A DNA stretch of 64,000 bases from Streptomyces sp. NBC_01198 (GCF_036010485.1 NZ_CP108568.1:4223001-4287000), one strand, 5' to 3'; positions 41,957 through 49,812 are shown, counted from the first letter of the stretch. Notes: a model not told the origin generated them from the sequence alone. A program made the numbers and translations.

Positions 41957-42820
41957 TCACAGGGCCAGTGCGGAGGAGTCCGCGCGCTGGTCATCGGCGA
42001 CCAGGTGCAGGGGCGTCGGGGCGGTGCGCTCAGCCCGCAGCGCGTCGCGCAGCAGCCGGCCGTTGGCGGACGAGGTGTGCACGGCCTTGCGGATCGCCTC
42101 GCCGGTCAGCGCGTCGTCCGACCAGTCGGCCGTTGCCCGCCGTGCCTCGCTGAGCAGTTGGTCGGGCGTACGGGTCGGTCGGGGCGCGCGGGCCGACTTC
42201 GGCACCGGGCCGGTCGGTCGACGCGGACCAGCCGGGACAGGCTCGACTGCCACAGGGAGCGGTACCGGGTCGGTCGACTCCGGCAGGGGGGAGGCGACCG
42301 GCGCGGACGCCGTTGCGCGAGTCGACTCCCGCAGGTCAGACCCCAACCGATTTACGGTAGAAAGGATCGTCTGATCCTGGTTTGCGACCGGTGCGGGGCG
42401 GTGGTGCAGAACCTTGGCGACCAGGTCGGAGCCGAAGAAAATCGACCCGACCGGCAGCGAGGTGGCCAGCAGCACCAGAACCCAGTTGGCGGGCGCGTAG
42501 TCGACCAGGTGCAGTCGACCGGCGGCGTGTTCGTGCAGGGCGGGCACCAGGCCGTGAACGTAGTTCAGGACCAGCGAGGCGAGGGTGTAGCCGGCCAGCA
42601 CCCGCAGCGCGAACTTCCGGTCGTCACCGGTCAGAACCAGCGTCGCGACCAGCGCGAGAGCCATCAAGCCGTCGACCACGAACGGGTAGAGCAGGGCGGC
42701 GGTGTGGTCGGCGCCCACCGTGCTGGCGATGTCGCGCAACGCGTTCCAGGACACCCGGAACGCCATCCCGACCACCACCACCAGCGCGGCCACCAGCAGG
42801 ACCTTGGCCTTGCGGTTCAT
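41957..42820 (-). CDS. DUF2637 membrane protein (SpdA-like)
   Basis: 287 residues from ATG 42820. Four membrane helices in the first 130 residues (KAKVLLVAALVVVVGMAF, ALLYPFVVDGLMALALVATLVL, FALRVLAGYTLASLVLNYVHGL, NWVLVLLATSLPVGSIFF), including the DUF2637 pattern VDGLMALAL. The C-terminal 130 residues are soluble, Pro-rich, and end in a small helical domain PDQLLSEARRATADWSDDALTGEAIRKAVHTSSANGRLLRDALR. Proteins of this kind are associated with intramycelial spread of AICEs and plasmids. The second element encodes a related protein at 53020. Confidence 0.82.
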   Translation of the reverse strand: MNRKAKVLLVAALVVVVGMAFRVSWNALRDIASTVGADHTAALLYPFVVDGLMALALVATLVLTGDDRKFALRVLAGYTLASLVLNYVHGLVPALHEHAAGRLHLVDYAPANWVLVLLATSLPVGSIFFGSDLVAKVLHHRPAPVANQDQTILSTVNRLGSDLRESTRATASAPVASPLPESTDPVPLPVAVEPVPAGPRRPTGPVPKSARAPRPTRTPDQLLSEARRATADWSDDALTGEAIRKAVHTSSANGRLLRDALRAERTAPTPLHLVADDQRADSSALAL

Positions 42821-43116
42821 GCCGCCAGCCCCTTCCTGCCCGACCGGCGGCGGACCACCGTGGCGGGGCGGGGCGACGGGGCGAGGTGCAGCAGCTCCGG
42901 CATGGTCCGGCCGATGGTCTCCACCGCCAGCGCGGTGGTCCGGTCCACCATGCCCGGGTCGTCGGCGAGGATGTCCCGCGCCGCCGCCTCACGCGCGGCC
43001 CGGTCCTGCTCGCTCTCGCCCTCGACACCCAGCCACAGGTCAAGCGGGGTGCCCAACGCGAGTTCGATGAACTCAGTCGTACTCACGGCCCGATGGGGCC
43101 CAACGAAGTCGTACAC
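42817..43116 (-). CDS. Small AICE protein, unknown
   Basis: 99 residues from GTG 43116, overlapping the DUF2637 start by four bases. Soluble and helical: TTEFIELALGTPLDLWLGVEGESEQDRAAREAAARDILADDPGMVDRTTALAVETIGRTMPELLHL, then a basic tail. First gene of the transfer operon that runs to the translocase. The second structured leader hairpin (43145-43190) lies 29 bases upstream of its start. Confidence 0.7.
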   Translation of the reverse strand: MYDFVGPHRAVSTTEFIELALGTPLDLWLGVEGESEQDRAAREAAARDILADDPGMVDRTTALAVETIGRTMPELLHLAPSPRPATVVRRRSGRKGLAA

Positions 43117-43144
43117 GGGTCGTCTCCTGACGATGGATGGAGGG

Positions 43145-43190
43145 GCCCGGAACGGCGGAATGTCCTTGGTCGGGAGCCGCCGAACCGGGC
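43145..43190 (-). promoter_or_regulatory. Leader hairpin with conserved 18-nt loop (copy 2)
   Basis: Stem of 6 bp, a 2x2 internal loop (AA/AA) and another 6 bp (43145-43158 with 43177-43190) closing AATGTCCTTGGTCGGGAG. The loop differs from copy 1 (38340-38357) by one base, while the lower stem is different but still paired. It sits 29 bases upstream of the first transfer operon gene. The rest of 43191-43437 holds no gene. Confidence 0.65.
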
Positions 43191-43437
43191 AATGGATGGT
43201 GCGAAAACCCCGGGCCGGATCTGATCCGGCGCCCTCACGGCGTGGATACCGGGGCTGACGTGCATGTCTCCTTCGGGTCAGCAGCTCCCGTACGAGGTAG
43301 AGCCGCCGAAGCCCGTTGTAGGCAGAGACGTGACCTTTCGGTCTCGTGCCATCCGGCTGACAAGGCGCCGGTGACCTCGGTCCGCTCTGTTCCGGACCCC
43401 TTGGGCGTGCCTGAGCAGCCCTATGAGGGCCACTCGG

Positions 43438-43500
43438 TCACTCCTGCACTCATGTGCAGGAGTGACATTTAGAAGAGTGCATGACTCCTGTACATGAGTC
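43438..43500. promoter_or_regulatory. Two GntR-type operators upstream of transfer operon
   Basis: First: 11-base arms TCACTCCTGCA (43438-43448) and TGCAGGAGTGA (43455-43465) around CTCATG. Second: GACTC (43483-43487) and GAGTC (43496-43500) around CTGTACAT. Both resemble the perfect palindrome CTCATGTACATGAG at 44351. The set shares the half-site CTC(A/C)TG-TACA or TGCA-(T/G)GAG, as expected for the KorSA-like repressor encoded between them. Confidence 0.65.
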
Positions 43501-43551
43501 AACCCGCCGCGAGAACTTCGTTCGCGACGGGCTGCGGGTGGGGTGATGCTG

Positions 43552-44331
43552 TCAGTCTCCGGCGGGGATGCGGTAGTCAAGAACGAACTGGTCAGCCGCC
43601 ATGATCGTGTCGCATACCTCCACCACGCGGCCGCTTTCGGTTTCGGCGCTTCGGGTCAGATGGATGACAGGAGCTCCGGGGCTGAGCCGCAACGCGCTGG
43701 TCTCCTGCTTGGTGGCCAAGCGGGCGCGCACGGTCTCCGTGAACTCCCTGAGAGTGTGGCCGTTGTCCTCCAACCGTGCGTAGATGCCACCGCCGCCGGG
43801 GTTGTCCTCGAAGAGCTCCGGGATGTCCTTGGCGATGTCCCACGGCAGGTATGACGTGGCTTCCTCGGTCGGTGTGCCGTCGCTGAAGTACAGGCGCCGC
43901 CGTGCCAGCACCTTGCTTCCCGCGGTCACGTCCAGGCGCTCGGCGATGTCCGCTGGCACGTCGACCGGGCCGACGTAGAGGACGGTCACGCCCGGAGTCT
44001 TGCCCGCCTGCTCCGATTCTGCGATGTACGCGGCTTTGCCCGCGTTCCGGTGCGAGCGGCGGAAGCGGTCCGATGACTTACGACGGACGGGTGGCTTGCT
44101 CTTCACGAACGTGCCCTTGCCGTGCAGCGTGTCGACCAGGCCCATCGGCCGCAACTCGGCAACCGCCTTGCGCGCAGTGCCTTGCGCGACGGAGTACCGG
44201 GTCATGAGCTGAGCTTCGCTGGGTACCTGCTCACCAGGTTTAAGCACGCCCGCCCTGATCTGGTCTGCCAGGTCTTCGGCGATCTGTAGGTATCGTGCCT
44301 TGCCAGAGTCACGCGAGGCAGTAGAGCCCAT
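43552..44331 (-). CDS. GntR family repressor (KorSA-like)
   Basis: 259 residues from ATG 44331; AGGAGG lies ten bases upstream. The N-terminal GntR winged helix reads KARYLQIAEDLADQIRAGVLKPGEQVPSEAQLMTRYSVAQGTARKAVAELRPMGLVDTLHGKGTFVKSKPP. The C-terminal UTRA-type ligand domain runs from GVTVLYVGPVDVPADIAERL to AADQFVLDYRIP. Position next to a NUDIX gene matches the korSA-pra pair of pSAM2, where KorSA represses pra and keeps the element integrated. Palindromes at 44351 and 43438-43500 fit it. Confidence 0.88.
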   Translation of the reverse strand: MGSTASRDSGKARYLQIAEDLADQIRAGVLKPGEQVPSEAQLMTRYSVAQGTARKAVAELRPMGLVDTLHGKGTFVKSKPPVRRKSSDRFRRSHRNAGKAAYIAESEQAGKTPGVTVLYVGPVDVPADIAERLDVTAGSKVLARRRLYFSDGTPTEEATSYLPWDIAKDIPELFEDNPGGGGIYARLEDNGHTLREFTETVRARLATKQETSALRLSPGAPVIHLTRSAETESGRVVEVCDTIMAADQFVLDYRIPAGD

Positions 44332-44350
44332 GTCCTTCAATCCTCCTATG

Positions 44351-44364
44351 CTCATGTACATGAG
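44351..44364. promoter_or_regulatory. Operator between korSA-like and pra-like genes
   Basis: Perfect 14-bp palindrome CTCATGTACATGAG in the 58-base divergent gap. Related imperfect copies lie at 43438-43500. A repressor bound here would cover the promoters of both divergent genes. Confidence 0.7.
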
Positions 44365-44389
44365 TAACGCTACCGAGGTGAGTCCGTCA

Positions 44390-44809
44390 ATGTCGCTCCA
44401 TTCGGTCTCAGTCGCCGGCGTCGTGGTCCGCGACGACGGCCGTGTCCTGGTGATCCGCCGCGCGGACAACGGTGCGTGGGAAGCCCCGGGCGGAGTTCTG
44501 GAGTTGGACGAGGAACCGAGCGTCGGAGCCTGCCGCGAGGTTCTGGAAGAGACCGGGGTAAAGGTGGACGCCCTGCGCTTGACCGGCGTCTACAAGAACA
44601 TGGCGCGCGGCGTCCTGGCTCTGGTCTTCCTGTGCCGACCAGTCGGCGGCCGGGAGCAGACGTCGAGTGAGAGCACTGACGTGCGGTGGTTCACGCGCAG
44701 CGAAGTGCAAGACCGCATGACCGAGGTGTACTCGGTCCGGGTTCTAGATGCCTTGAATGCGGGCCATGTGCCTGTTAGGAGTCATGATGGCCACCGTTTT
44801 ATCCCCTGA
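44390..44809 (+). CDS. NUDIX hydrolase (Pra-like activator)
   Basis: 139 residues from ATG 44390, with GAGGTGA nine bases upstream; earlier ATGs lie inside the operator. The NUDIX box is GGVLELDEEPSVGACREVLEETGVKV (GX5EX7REVXEEXGV intact, Arg-Glu and Glu-Glu present). It is preceded by VSVAGVVVRDDGRVLVIRRADNGAWEAPGG. Pra of pSAM2 is the homologue by position: it switches on replication, excision and transfer when KorSA releases its promoter. Whether it hydrolyses a nucleotide is not known. It is the only plus-strand gene of the element. Confidence 0.87.
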   Translation: MSLHSVSVAGVVVRDDGRVLVIRRADNGAWEAPGGVLELDEEPSVGACREVLEETGVKVDALRLTGVYKNMARGVLALVFLCRPVGGREQTSSESTDVRWFTRSEVQDRMTEVYSVRVLDALNAGHVPVRSHDGHRFIP

Positions 44810-44901
44810 GCCAGGTACTTGCCTGCTGCAGGGGCTCGTCTCCGCCCAGGAGCAACGGAGACAAATAAGGGGTGTCATAGACCGAAAACAGTCTCCATCC
44901 T

Positions 44902-47079
44902 TCAGAGAACGAGCTCGTTCAGTAGATTCTTTATCTCTTCAGGTATTTCGGCGGCAGTCATACCTGAGGCGATTTTTTGAGAATCGGTGCGCTTATTGAA
45001 GCGCAGGCCATAGAGTTGAAGTATCCCGTCAATAAGCTCATCGCCGGGAATCATCGAACTCTTCTCATTTTCCCATCGTGACCCAACTTCGCTTTCGACT
45101 TCCTTGATCAGATCAGGAAGAGAATCCGAAAGAGATTGCAATGAATCTTTGGCAGCCTCAAGTTGTCCGGTGAGAGAAGCCTGAAAATCCGTCCCCTCGG
45201 GCCTCTTCAGAACTGCCTCCCGCTTGGGAATAATAGGCTTGCATGCGTGTTTCAAGACTCGACGTTCAACCGCAATTGGGAGGAGTCGCTCGCATATCTC
45301 ATTAAGGGCAGATTCCATCTCCTCTGGGGTGGGGGAGTGTTCACCTCCGGACTTCTCTTCTATGAATCTGCAGAGAGCTGTGGGAGCGAGAAGGTAGTTC
45401 TCGATTTCGCGACGTTCAAGGACTTTTACCTCGCTCATACCTCGTACTCGATCTTGCAAACTCTCCAAGTCTCGAAGGTCTCTCTCATCGCGATCTAGGA
45501 CGAAGAAGGTCCTAACCTTTCGCTTTCCGAGGAATGAAAGGGTTGACCCAGTCGCATAATGCGTGAAGTTACGCGCACCGCCAGTGGTGACAAAGCCGAG
45601 TGACGCCTGGCCGAAACTGACACCAAGTGTGTCAGCGAATGTTCGCAGAATTTGCTCATCGGAGGGCCCTTCGACGAACACCAGCCTGTCGAACATAAAT
45701 AGAGAGCTGAGGCGGATCCCCAGTTCATGCGGAATCGCCTCCTCGGCCTCCGAAACGTCGAGGCGATGCACGAGTGTGTCTCCGGACTTTCGAATCAGGT
45801 AGACATTCTCCAGAGAGCCGACGTCCAGGAAGTTTGTAGAGTGCGTCGTGAGGAAGATCTGACAGTCTGAGCTGACACTTTTCAAGTACTGCATGAGGGC
45901 CGTCTCTAGGGCCGGATGGAGGTGAACTTCTGGTTCCTCGACAAGGAGGACCGTTGGCCTCTCAAATTCGCGATCCAAGATCAGTCGCAAGGCTTCGCGG
46001 ATGCCTGACCCGTTCATCTGAATAAGGAAGTCATCCACATCGAGCTCAGCCAAAATGCCGCTACTGCGCCGCGTCGGCTGAACGTCTGCGCTGAAAGCAT
46101 CAATTTCTACGCCCAACAGACTGCGAACGACCGATTGGATTGCTTGAAGTACGGCTCCCTGGCCACGACTTGTTTTGAGCTTGAGAATCCTGCTAGCCTC
46201 TGCCTGGCCAATTGGCTTGCGTTCTTCGGACAGATTGTGCACTGTCATCCCAGCGATTATCTGGGAAAAGGTTGTGACATATGCGGGTACGGACTTTGAT
46301 TCACCCGAGAATGTTGTCACTGGATGCGCGATTTCGGATGCCTTGACTGCTTCGACTCCGCTGGCCAAAGTCTCATAGCGTCCCTGTACCCGCTCCTGAA
46401 AGTCAGCGTAAGTAGAGCCGGCGCTAATGAGTTCTGCGAGAGTCGAGCTGTTGGTTGTGTTTCTTAGAGATGGGGGAAGTGCAATAAACCCTCCTCTCTC
46501 TTTGCTTCGCCTCCAGTCGTCCTCATCTACGTAGGATTCCACCACTTCAAGCGACTCGATTTTTTGTGCATAGGATGCGAGCTCCAAAGCAATCGACCGC
46601 ATGTCTTGGGCGCTCTCTGGGCTCACGGAAAAAATTGTGCGACCGGTACCCGCCGCCTCGCCGAATTTTATGATAGAGATGTAGCCAATTCGCTGAGGCG
46701 GCGGCAAGAATTTTAGCCCGACCGAGATGATATTACCTAGTTCTTCCTTGGATACGGCATTCTTCACTTGTGGTGCTTCAGAAGCAATCATTCCAAGTAG
46801 GAGGTCAATCTCGGATTCTTCTAGTTGTAGACTTAGGGAGATGTCAATGGGCCTGCTCGAATTTCTCCCATGCCAGTCGTCCAAAGATTTGATGTCGGGA
46901 GATACGGTAATGACAGACCCATCCGATTTGAAAAAATCGAAGAATGTTCTGATTGCTGTCAGTATGTTGGATTTTCCCGAGTTGTTCTTGCCAATCAGGA
47001 CATTCAGCTCTCCGCATGCTTCGAGCTCTGTTTCCAGGATGCTGCGAAAGGCCGTAATTCTGACCGACGTGATACGCAC
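44902..47079 (-). CDS. OLD-family ATP-dependent endonuclease (AAA + TOPRIM), AICE cargo
   Basis: 725 residues from GTG 47079; AAGGGGG precedes it. The N-terminal ABC-type ATPase has Walker A LIGKNNSGKSNILTAIRTFF, then Walker B TVLLVEEPEVHLHPALETALM and the His switch IFLTTHSTNFLD. The C-terminal TOPRIM domain starts at RLVFVEGPSDEQILRTFADTLGV and continues FFVLDRDERDLRDLESL, with the acidic triad kept. The DNA is visibly richer in A+T than all neighbours and uses codons such as AGA, ATA and TTA, which points to recent acquisition. Relatives are OLD and GajA antiviral nucleases. No UvrD-like GajB partner is adjacent, so a stand-alone phage-defence role is the best guess. Confidence 0.85.
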   Translation of the reverse strand: MRITSVRITAFRSILETELEACGELNVLIGKNNSGKSNILTAIRTFFDFFKSDGSVITVSPDIKSLDDWHGRNSSRPIDISLSLQLEESEIDLLLGMIASEAPQVKNAVSKEELGNIISVGLKFLPPPQRIGYISIIKFGEAAGTGRTIFSVSPESAQDMRSIALELASYAQKIESLEVVESYVDEDDWRRSKERGGFIALPPSLRNTTNSSTLAELISAGSTYADFQERVQGRYETLASGVEAVKASEIAHPVTTFSGESKSVPAYVTTFSQIIAGMTVHNLSEERKPIGQAEASRILKLKTSRGQGAVLQAIQSVVRSLLGVEIDAFSADVQPTRRSSGILAELDVDDFLIQMNGSGIREALRLILDREFERPTVLLVEEPEVHLHPALETALMQYLKSVSSDCQIFLTTHSTNFLDVGSLENVYLIRKSGDTLVHRLDVSEAEEAIPHELGIRLSSLFMFDRLVFVEGPSDEQILRTFADTLGVSFGQASLGFVTTGGARNFTHYATGSTLSFLGKRKVRTFFVLDRDERDLRDLESLQDRVRGMSEVKVLERREIENYLLAPTALCRFIEEKSGGEHSPTPEEMESALNEICERLLPIAVERRVLKHACKPIIPKREAVLKRPEGTDFQASLTGQLEAAKDSLQSLSDSLPDLIKEVESEVGSRWENEKSSMIPGDELIDGILQLYGLRFNKRTDSQKIASGMTAAEIPEEIKNLLNELVL

Positions 47080-47451
47080 GGGACCCCCTTATTTGACATC
47101 TTGGGGCATAGGGTACCGTTCGGGCTCCCCTCTGTCAGGCACTCTGCAGAAGGGACCAAGCGGCCTTCCGGTCGACTGATCGTTAGTCGAAAGCTCGCGA
47201 ACGCGCTGCTGAGGTGACATCAGTTGCTGACATCAACGCAGGCGTACAGCGCTGGGCTCTTCGGCGACGTGGCAGGCGAGAGTTCGCGGGGAGCGACACG
47301 CGCCTACGGATCAGACGCCGGTTCTCCCGGCGGCGTAGTCTCATCCGCAGTCTCATCCATCCGCGTCCATGCCCGTACGCGGCCGGGCCTCAGACCTCGC
47401 CGACCAGCGTGGCGGACGGCTGTGAACCGGTCTGGCCAGCCGCATGCAGAG
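47080..47451. other. Right end of AICE 1, no gene seen
   Basis: 372 bases between the nuclease gene start and the right att. They hold the nuclease promoter and, at 47337-47355, the arm-type repeats listed separately. No open frame with family resemblance was found. Confidence 0.6.
47337..47355 (+). promoter_or_regulatory. Arm-type repeats, right end of AICE 1
   Basis: AGTCTCA at 47337-47343 and 47349-47355, direct, 12-bp period, identical to the left-end pair at 34050-34068. They lie 96 bases before the right att copy. Confidence 0.65.
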
Positions 47452-47531
47452 TTGGAAAGCGTGTTGGGGGCAACCCCTCACGAGTTCGAATCTCGTATCC
47501 TCCGCCAGTGCCTCACCGGGCACGACGTCGA
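47452..47531 (+). repeat. attR of AICE 1 / attL of second element (80-bp direct repeat)
   Basis: Perfect copy of 33931-34010. Only the 3' half of the tRNA is present, so this is not a second tRNA gene. It is followed by its own terminator stem and a pair of arm repeats spaced exactly as at the left end of AICE 1, so it probably serves also as attL of the next element. Confidence 0.9.
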
Positions 47532-47566
47532 AGGGCCCCACCGCTCGCGGTGGGGCCCTTCGACGT
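47525..47566. terminator. Terminator beyond second att copy
   Basis: Perfect 19-bp stem with CTCG loop, arm beginning ACGTCGA (from att) and continuing AGGGCCCCACCG. Same geometry as 34004-34045 but with a different stem body. Confidence 0.75.
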
Positions 47567-47570
47567 GCGT

Positions 47571-47589
47571 AGTTGCAGTTTTAGTTGCA
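47571..47589 (+). promoter_or_regulatory. Arm-type repeats, left end of second element
   Basis: AGTTGCA at 47571-47577 and 47583-47589, direct, 12-bp period, 40 bases after the att copy. Spacing and layout are the same as the AGTCTCA pair of AICE 1, but the sequence differs by two bases per site, as expected if the second integrase reads its own arm sites. Confidence 0.6.
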
Positions 47590-47685
47590 GTTGCCCCAAC
47601 CAGGCAGCTCGACGGCTCCCTTCGCGCAGAAGAAACTGGCCTGGTTCTTCCGCACCGGCCGGGATGCTCTGGCAAGGTGCCACGC

Positions 47686-48474
47686 ATGGGGGTCTCCGAG
47701 AAGACGCGCAAGATCGTGTGGGCTGAAGCCGGCGGGAGATGCGCAATCTGCCGCGGCGAAGTGATCACCCCAGGTACGGGCTGTGACGATCCGTCCGTGT
47801 TCGGTGAAGAAGCGCACATCGTGGCCCGTTCCAAGGGCGGTCCACGGGCGGGGAACCTCGACGACGACTCCAGGCACAGCCATACGAATCTGCTGCTGCT
47901 ATGCAGCAAGCACCACAAGCAGATCGATGATCAACCAGACCACTTCACCGTTAAGCGACTCAGAGAGATCAAGGAGCAGCACGCTGCTTGGGTCCGTCGC
48001 TCGTTGGACAAGAAGGCTGGTGGCGGCCCGAGGCTCGTCCCCGATCCAGCCTTCCCACAGCCTCGGGTGCTGGCACTGATCACTCGTGGCAACCCGCTGT
48101 GGAACATGATCAAGACGAGCGTGACGTTCGAGTACGCCTTGCCAGACGGTCTTCCTGACGATGATGAGTCGCTGATCGTGGAGTTCTTGGACCTCCTCCG
48201 GGACTACCTGGACATCGCCCCGGAGCTCCACAGCGTGCGGGAGAACCGGGACGCGGAGAAGTCGCTGGGGCACTACATTCGCGGCCTGGGAGAGAAGGAT
48301 TTTCTCGTGGGCGCACATGTGCGCCACATGCTTTACGTCGATGGTCGAGGCGAACCCATGGCATGGCCCATGCTGCGGGTCGAGGTTCAGCCTGCTTCGC
48401 ATGCCGTCGTCGCGGGCCAGGATGGTCGGCCCTTCACCACCGAGCAAGACGAAGAGCAGCTCGCCGAAGAGTAA
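47686..48474 (+). CDS. HNH endonuclease-domain protein
   Basis: 262 residues from ATG 47686. The HNH motif lies at residues about 20-85: CAICRGEV, then EEAHIVARSKGGPR and TNLLLLCSKHHKQIDD, giving C-x2-C ... H ... N ... C-x2-H-H. The rest (residues 95-262) is an uncharacterised alpha/beta domain with DDDESLIVEFLDLLRDYLDIAPELHSVRENRDAEKSLGHYIRGLGEKDFLVGAHVRHMLYVD. It could be a restriction or defence nuclease carried as cargo. The gene sits between the arm sites and the convergent integrase, an unusual place for cargo. Confidence 0.85.
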   Translation: MGVSEKTRKIVWAEAGGRCAICRGEVITPGTGCDDPSVFGEEAHIVARSKGGPRAGNLDDDSRHSHTNLLLLCSKHHKQIDDQPDHFTVKRLREIKEQHAAWVRRSLDKKAGGGPRLVPDPAFPQPRVLALITRGNPLWNMIKTSVTFEYALPDGLPDDDESLIVEFLDLLRDYLDIAPELHSVRENRDAEKSLGHYIRGLGEKDFLVGAHVRHMLYVDGRGEPMAWPMLRVEVQPASHAVVAGQDGRPFTTEQDEEQLAEE

Positions 48475-48509
48475 GACTTCGGTGGGCGTGCACTGCCGAC
48501 TCGAAGGGA

Positions 48510-48539
48510 TCGGCCCGAACCCAGCTGCGTTCGGGCCGA
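48510..48539. terminator. Terminator between HNH gene and integrase 2
   Basis: 11-bp perfect stem TCGGCCCGAAC / GTTCGGGCCGA with an 8-nt loop between two convergent genes. Confidence 0.75.
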
Positions 48540-48566
48540 CCCATTGCCGGATTGGAATCTGCGGCG

Positions 48567-49802
48567 TCAGCCGACGGGCGGCTTCTCAGCCAACGGCCAA
48601 AGCAGGCCGCCGACCTTTCCGGCCGTGTCGGTGAGCACCCGGTTGGTCAGGTGTTGGTAGCGGCGGCGCATGCGGGCGGACTGGCCGGGTTCCCAGCCCA
48701 TGATCGCGTCGACGACGGTGTCGGGCACACCGAGGATGAGCAGGATGGTGCCTGCGGTGTGGCGGGCGTCGTGCAGTCGGCCGTCCCGTAGACCGGCAGC
48801 TTCCAGCAGCTCCTTCCACTTGTGGTGGTCGGTGTTCGGGTTGAGGGGTTGACCGGTGGGTGAGGTGAAGACGTACCCCTTCTCGACCCACAGGTCGCGG
48901 GCGAGGCGACGTTCACGGTCCTGCTCGTCGCGATGCTGCGCGAGGAGCTTCATCAGCTCGTCGGGGACACCGATGGGCCGCCGCCCAGCGCGGGACTTGG
49001 TCTCCTTGGTCTCGCGGCGGACATTGACCTTCTGCGGGCAGTAGCCGGGCTTGCGACCGCACGTGTCGCCGCAGCCGTGCTGGTACCGCGGCCGCAGCCG
49101 GCCCCGGTGAACGACGAGGACCCCCAGTTCGAAGTCAACGTCCGTCCACTTGAGCCCCAGAACCTCGCCCTGGCGAAGGCCCAGCGCCAGGGCGATGACC
49201 CAACGCGCGGCGTTCCGCTCGCGGTTGGCCACCTCCAGGAGGAGCTGGACTTCCTCGACCGTGTAGGGCACCACTTCTTCCTCGACCAGGCGTGGGGCCT
49301 TGGCGATGGTGGCCGGGTTTTCGGTGAGGTGACGGCGGCGCTTGGCCTCGTTGAGGGCGGCGCGCACGGTGCGGTGTGCCTGGTGCGCGGTTCCGGCCGA
49401 ACTGCCGTTGTCCTGCATCTTCTTGTAGAAGCGCTCCAGGTGCTCGGGCTCCAGCTTCGTCAGGCGGTGGGCGCCGAGGCCGGGTATCAGGTGGTGGTAG
49501 ACGGCGACGCGGTAGCCGTCGATGGTGTTCTCGGAGACGTGCAGGGCTGCGATGTTCTCGACCCAGTGGGTCAGCCAGGATTCGACAGTCCAGGTCTGGC
49601 CGGCCTTCCGGATGCGGCCCGCGTCGCGCTCCTTCTCCAGCGCGCGGACGGCCTTGGTGGTGTCAGCGCGGGTCTTCCGCATGACGTGGCGGCGGTCGGG
49701 CTTGCCGTTGTCCTTGACGCCGACGGTGACGTAGCCGTGCCAGTAGCCGTCCTTGCCGAGGTAGATCGAGGAGGCGCCGTTGGGCTGCCGGGACTTTGCC
49801 AT
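48567..49802 (-). CDS. int: Tyrosine recombinase (second element integrase)
   Basis: 411 residues from ATG 49802. Same domain order and many identical blocks as the integrase at 34066: NGASSIYLGKDGYWHGYVTVGVKDNGKPDRRHV, PGLGAHRLTKLEPEHLERFYKKM, LGLRQGEVLGLKWTDVDF, LHDARHTAGTILLILG and the catalytic Tyr in RMRRRYQHLTN. The Cys-rich insert YQHGCGDTCGRKPGYCPQK is also present. Relatedness of the two integrases, plus the matched att-arm layout, suggests both use tRNA-Ser(GGA). Confidence 0.95.
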   Translation of the reverse strand: MAKSRQPNGASSIYLGKDGYWHGYVTVGVKDNGKPDRRHVMRKTRADTTKAVRALEKERDAGRIRKAGQTWTVESWLTHWVENIAALHVSENTIDGYRVAVYHHLIPGLGAHRLTKLEPEHLERFYKKMQDNGSSAGTAHQAHRTVRAALNEAKRRRHLTENPATIAKAPRLVEEEVVPYTVEEVQLLLEVANRERNAARWVIALALGLRQGEVLGLKWTDVDFELGVLVVHRGRLRPRYQHGCGDTCGRKPGYCPQKVNVRRETKETKSRAGRRPIGVPDELMKLLAQHRDEQDRERRLARDLWVEKGYVFTSPTGQPLNPNTDHHKWKELLEAAGLRDGRLHDARHTAGTILLILGVPDTVVDAIMGWEPGQSARMRRRYQHLTNRVLTDTAGKVGGLLWPLAEKPPVG

Positions 49803-49812
49803 GGCTGCCCCC

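Larger units (their letters stand above)
33931..47531. mobile_element. AICE integrated in tRNA-Ser(GGA)
   Basis: About 13.6 kb between perfect 80-bp direct repeats. Content in order: int, xis, DUF3631 ATPase, small protein, primase-polymerase, RRQRL-type protein, FtsK/TraB-like translocase, five small or membrane genes, KorSA-like repressor, Pra-like NUDIX protein, OLD-type nuclease. This is the architecture of actinomycete integrative and conjugative elements that excise, replicate autonomously and transfer as double-stranded DNA. Apart from the NUDIX gene, all its genes lie on the minus strand. It looks complete. Confidence 0.93.

Noticed and set aside
44902..47079. Complete Gabija system
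   Set aside because: The GajA-like ATPase/TOPRIM protein is alone; neither neighbour encodes a UvrD-type helicase.
47452..47510. Second tRNA-Ser gene
   Set aside because: Only the 3' half of the tRNA is present; the acceptor 5' strand and D arm are missing, so it is the att repeat.
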